A program made the translations under genes and the position numbers. From Granulicella sp. S190 (GTDB lineage Bacteria > Acidobacteriota > Terriglobia > Terriglobales > Acidobacteriaceae), in the NCBI RefSeq assembly GCF_009766095.1, contig NZ_LMUD01000023.1, positions 1 to 64,000 on the forward strand: a DNA stretch of 64,000 nucleotides, read 5' to 3'. The notes under the pieces were generated by a model, which made no database searches, was not told the origin of the DNA, and was given only the letters and a program-made list of their open reading frames with translations. Below, in pieces: positions 62,064-64,000 of the stretch. Positions within the stretch are counted from its first letter, which is position 1, and each line of letters starts with the position of its first letter.

Positions 62064-63044
62064 ATGAGACCCCGCTCGCTCCATATCGTTCGCATTGCTA
62101 CCTTCACAATCTTCGCCATCAGTGTTCTGCTGGCCCAACATCACAGGCGCGAACCGAAAGCCTACGATTCCCGTGATGTCGCCAGCCATAATTGTTATGA
62201 CGCATCCGATCCGTCTGAGATTCGCCTGTGGCCAGGAGCTGCACCGGGCGCCATCGGTGCCGATCCTTGCCGCGACATTCCATACCTACGTGTTTTTCGA
62301 CCGCCAGCTAATGTGAGCAAATCTGGTCAGGGCTTCATCGTCATCCCCGGCGGTGGCTATGATCGTCTGTCAGACACAAAGGAGCAGACGCCAGTCGCCA
62401 ATTACTTCTCCCAACAACTCGGTGTCACTTCGTTCGTCCTTTACTATCGGCTCGTGCAGCTGGACGGTTCGTATCGTTATCCCGTACCCATGTGGGATGG
62501 GCAGCGTGCTTTGAAGCTGGTTCGCACACGTGCCCGCGACTTCGGTATCAATCCGGAGCGTGTGGGTCTCTTCGGTTTCTCTGCCGGCGGACACCTCGCC
62601 AGTACGCTGACCCTGCACTCGGCAACAGACTTCGATCTCCCGGTGCATGACAAAATTGACACGGCAGACGGACGTCCGAATCTCCTCGGTCTCGGCTATC
62701 CGGTTATCTCGATGGATCCCTCACAATTCGCCGCGACCAGTTCGCACAACCACCTCCTCTACGGTTACACCGGCCCGGCCCTTGATCATCTCCAGGATTA
62801 TCTCTCCGGGTAGGATCACATCACCCCGCATACACCGCCAGTCTTTCTCTTCGAGAGCATGGATGATCAGCGCATCAGTCCACAGAACAGCGTTATTTTC
62901 GTCGAAGCACTCAAGCGTGCAGGTATACCAGTCGAACCTCATCTCTTTGCTCATGGAGTGCATGGTGCCGGCTTGGCGCAGGGAATCCCGGAAGAAGAGG
63001 CATGGCCGACCTTCTTCTCAGCATGGCTCGATAGCGAACGATAG
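62064..63044 (+). pseudogene. alpha/beta-hydrolase (acetylesterase-like) interrupted by in-frame TAG
   Basis: From ATG 62064 (MRPRSLHIVRIATFTIF, signal peptide) the protein reads as a carbohydrate-acetylesterase/BD-FAE-like hydrolase: HGGG-equivalent VIPGGGYDR, PVANYFSQQLG, nucleophile GFSAGGHLAS. A TAG at 62811-62813 stops it after LQDYLSG, but the same frame continues without a gap: DHITPHTPP, then the Asp loop FESMDDQRIS and the His loop HGVHGAG, to the TGA... stop at 63042-63044. The truncated product would lack the catalytic Asp and His. Thus one base change (GAG, CAG or AAG to TAG) has disabled it, or the read has an error. An upstream in-frame start at 61959 is unlikely. Confidence 0.85.
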
Positions 63045-63145
63045 AGCATCCGCTCTGTAGAGCACAGACAAATTCCATCAACAGACATCTGCGTTGTGAG
63101 CTGAGATGTTCTTCACGAAATTTGAAGTTGGAAAGAGGTTTCAAA

Positions 63146-64000
63146 ATGCAGTACCCATTCACAAGCTACGCAAGAAGTTTCACTTTGAAGTCTGCCGCAG
63201 TCCTTGCTTTTTCGGCACTTCGCTACTCGCACATGGTGAACCAGCTCTTCACGACTCAAAGTCACCTCATCAAATGGTTGCTGCAAAGGAGCTTGTCGGT
63301 TTGGAAGGAGTTAAGCCGAACTCCGAGGGTATGCTTTCATTCAGCGCGACAGATCTGCGTTTCACAACAGAGCAAGGGTCAACCGATATCGCCCGTCAAA
63401 GGATCATCGCCGTCTCCAGCGGCGACGAACGAGTGGAGACTGGCGGTACGACAGCCAAAATTGGGCGCATGCTCCTTCCTTATGGTGGAGGCCTTGCTGT
63501 TGCCACCGTCACCCACAAGAAAGTCGGGTTGTTGACCGTCGAGTTCCTTGATGTGACCGGCAAATATCACGGCGCCGTCTTTGCGCTCAACACCGATGAT
63601 ATGGAAGATACGATCCAGCAACTTCACCTTTCGGTCCCACCGCCATATCCCTCTCGTGTCTCAGCAGCGCTGGCTTGCCCTGCGTGGGAGGTAGAGGAAA
63701 ATGCCATCCGTGTAGAAGTTGTAAGCTCAAATCCGCAATCTGACTTTCCTTCGGAGGATCGCGTCCTTCTCTATGAACGTCTTCTTCAGCAGTTGAAGTC
63801 GGAGAAGACCATCCAGAACGTCTACCGTGCAGGCGATCAAAGCCCCGAAGGAAGTTGTGCCGAGTTCACCGTTACCGTGCGGCCCGTCGCCTTTACCAAA
63901 GGAGATCAGGCCGTCCGCGCATCCGTCGGCCCTTTAGGGCATTTCGTTGGAGCGACGAAGCTGAGCTACCACCTGACACTGTCCAAGCAGGACGGTATGC
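63146..64000 (+). pseudogene. secreted protein, frameshifted in its signal peptide, runs off the window
   Basis: ATG 63146 has AAAGAGG about 7 nt upstream. The first 20 codons form a signal peptide (SFTLKSAAVLAF); at the T5 run 63208-63212 the reading must gain one base to continue as FGTSLLAHGEPALHDSKSP and then a long frame that stays open to the window end. Without the shift, translation ends at 63535 in unrelated sequence. An internal ATG at 63274 could start a cytoplasmic form. The continuing region (AAKELVGLEGVKPNSEG, TTAKIGRMLLPYGGGLAV, VSAALACPAWEVEENAIRVE) is a soluble beta-rich protein of no family I know; the 3' end is outside the window. Confidence 0.7.

Noticed and set aside
62811-62813. 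UAG readthrough or pyrrolysine insertion in the esterase
   Set aside because: No pyl genes or suppressing context are visible in the window; a simple nonsense mutation or base error is more likely.
1-64000. CRISPR arrays, complete insertion sequences, rRNA genes
   Set aside because: None seen on either strand; the only repeats found are the two ~167-bp blocks and small tandem or inverted repeats.

Overview
The window looks like the chromosome of an Acidobacteriota member, probably class Terriglobia (relatives of Granulicella, Edaphobacter or Terriglobus). This is inferred from a PadR regulator coupled to a very large duplicated FtsX permease of the acidobacterial ADOP type, an Oar-like TonB-dependent receptor with an N-terminal carboxypeptidase-regulatory domain, a DUF3617 protein, a GH78 rhamnosidase and a TreS-maltokinase/GlgE pair. 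DNA is moderately GC-rich with local AT-rich patches. No CRISPR array, rRNA, complete insertion sequence or prophage was seen.

Layout. 1-2.8 kb: end of a secreted beta-propeller protein, an unknown one-helix membrane protein and an O-methyltransferase. 2.9-18 kb (minus strand): a YdiJ-like D-2-hydroxyacid dehydrogenase and a DUF1338/HglS-like enzyme, then DUF3891, then a tightly overlapping ten-gene operon with an NMT1-type ABC importer, CocE/NonD hydrolase, creatininase-family amidohydrolase, FAD oxidoreductase, zinc deaminase, amidase, DUF2165 membrane protein and a c-type cytochrome. Divergent from it (18-19.9 kb) are RidA, an acetamidase/formamidase and an HpxZ/AtzH-like protein. Together these suggest uptake and stepwise hydrolysis of a nitrogen heterocycle or amide whose identity I cannot fix. 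20-25 kb: a degenerate metallopeptidase with a VHL-like domain, then a compact chaperone-usher-like cluster (two related secreted subunits, a PapD-like chaperone, a beta-barrel). 25-34 kb: GlgE-pathway enzymes (TreS-maltokinase fusion, GlgE) and a rhamnosidase. 34-42 kb: gamma-glutamyltransferase and a housekeeping block ispE - tRNA-Gln - prs - rplY - pth - rpsF - rpsR - rplI.

42-53 kb: orphan MacB-type permease, tRNA-Ser, cupin, a LysR regulator with a shared operator motif, SDR and a frameshifted ridA, the PadR/ADOP pair, a dispersed intergenic repeat, DUF3617, and an AT-rich two-gene island (nucleotidyltransferase plus TIM-barrel protein). 52.7-64 kb: PEGA-domain protein, TonB-dependent receptor, PI-PLC-like phospholipase and PafA-like phosphatase (a plausible phosphoester-scavenging locus), TetR with a palindromic operator and a coupled micro-ORF, an esterase interrupted by an in-frame amber codon, and a frameshifted secreted protein running off the edge.

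Most notable: the chaperone-usher-like cluster, the N-compound operon, a 167-bp dispersed repeat present twice, the low-GC two-gene island, the LysR operator pair, and three visibly disrupted reading frames, which could be real decay or assembly errors. All positions were read by eye; no database search was run.
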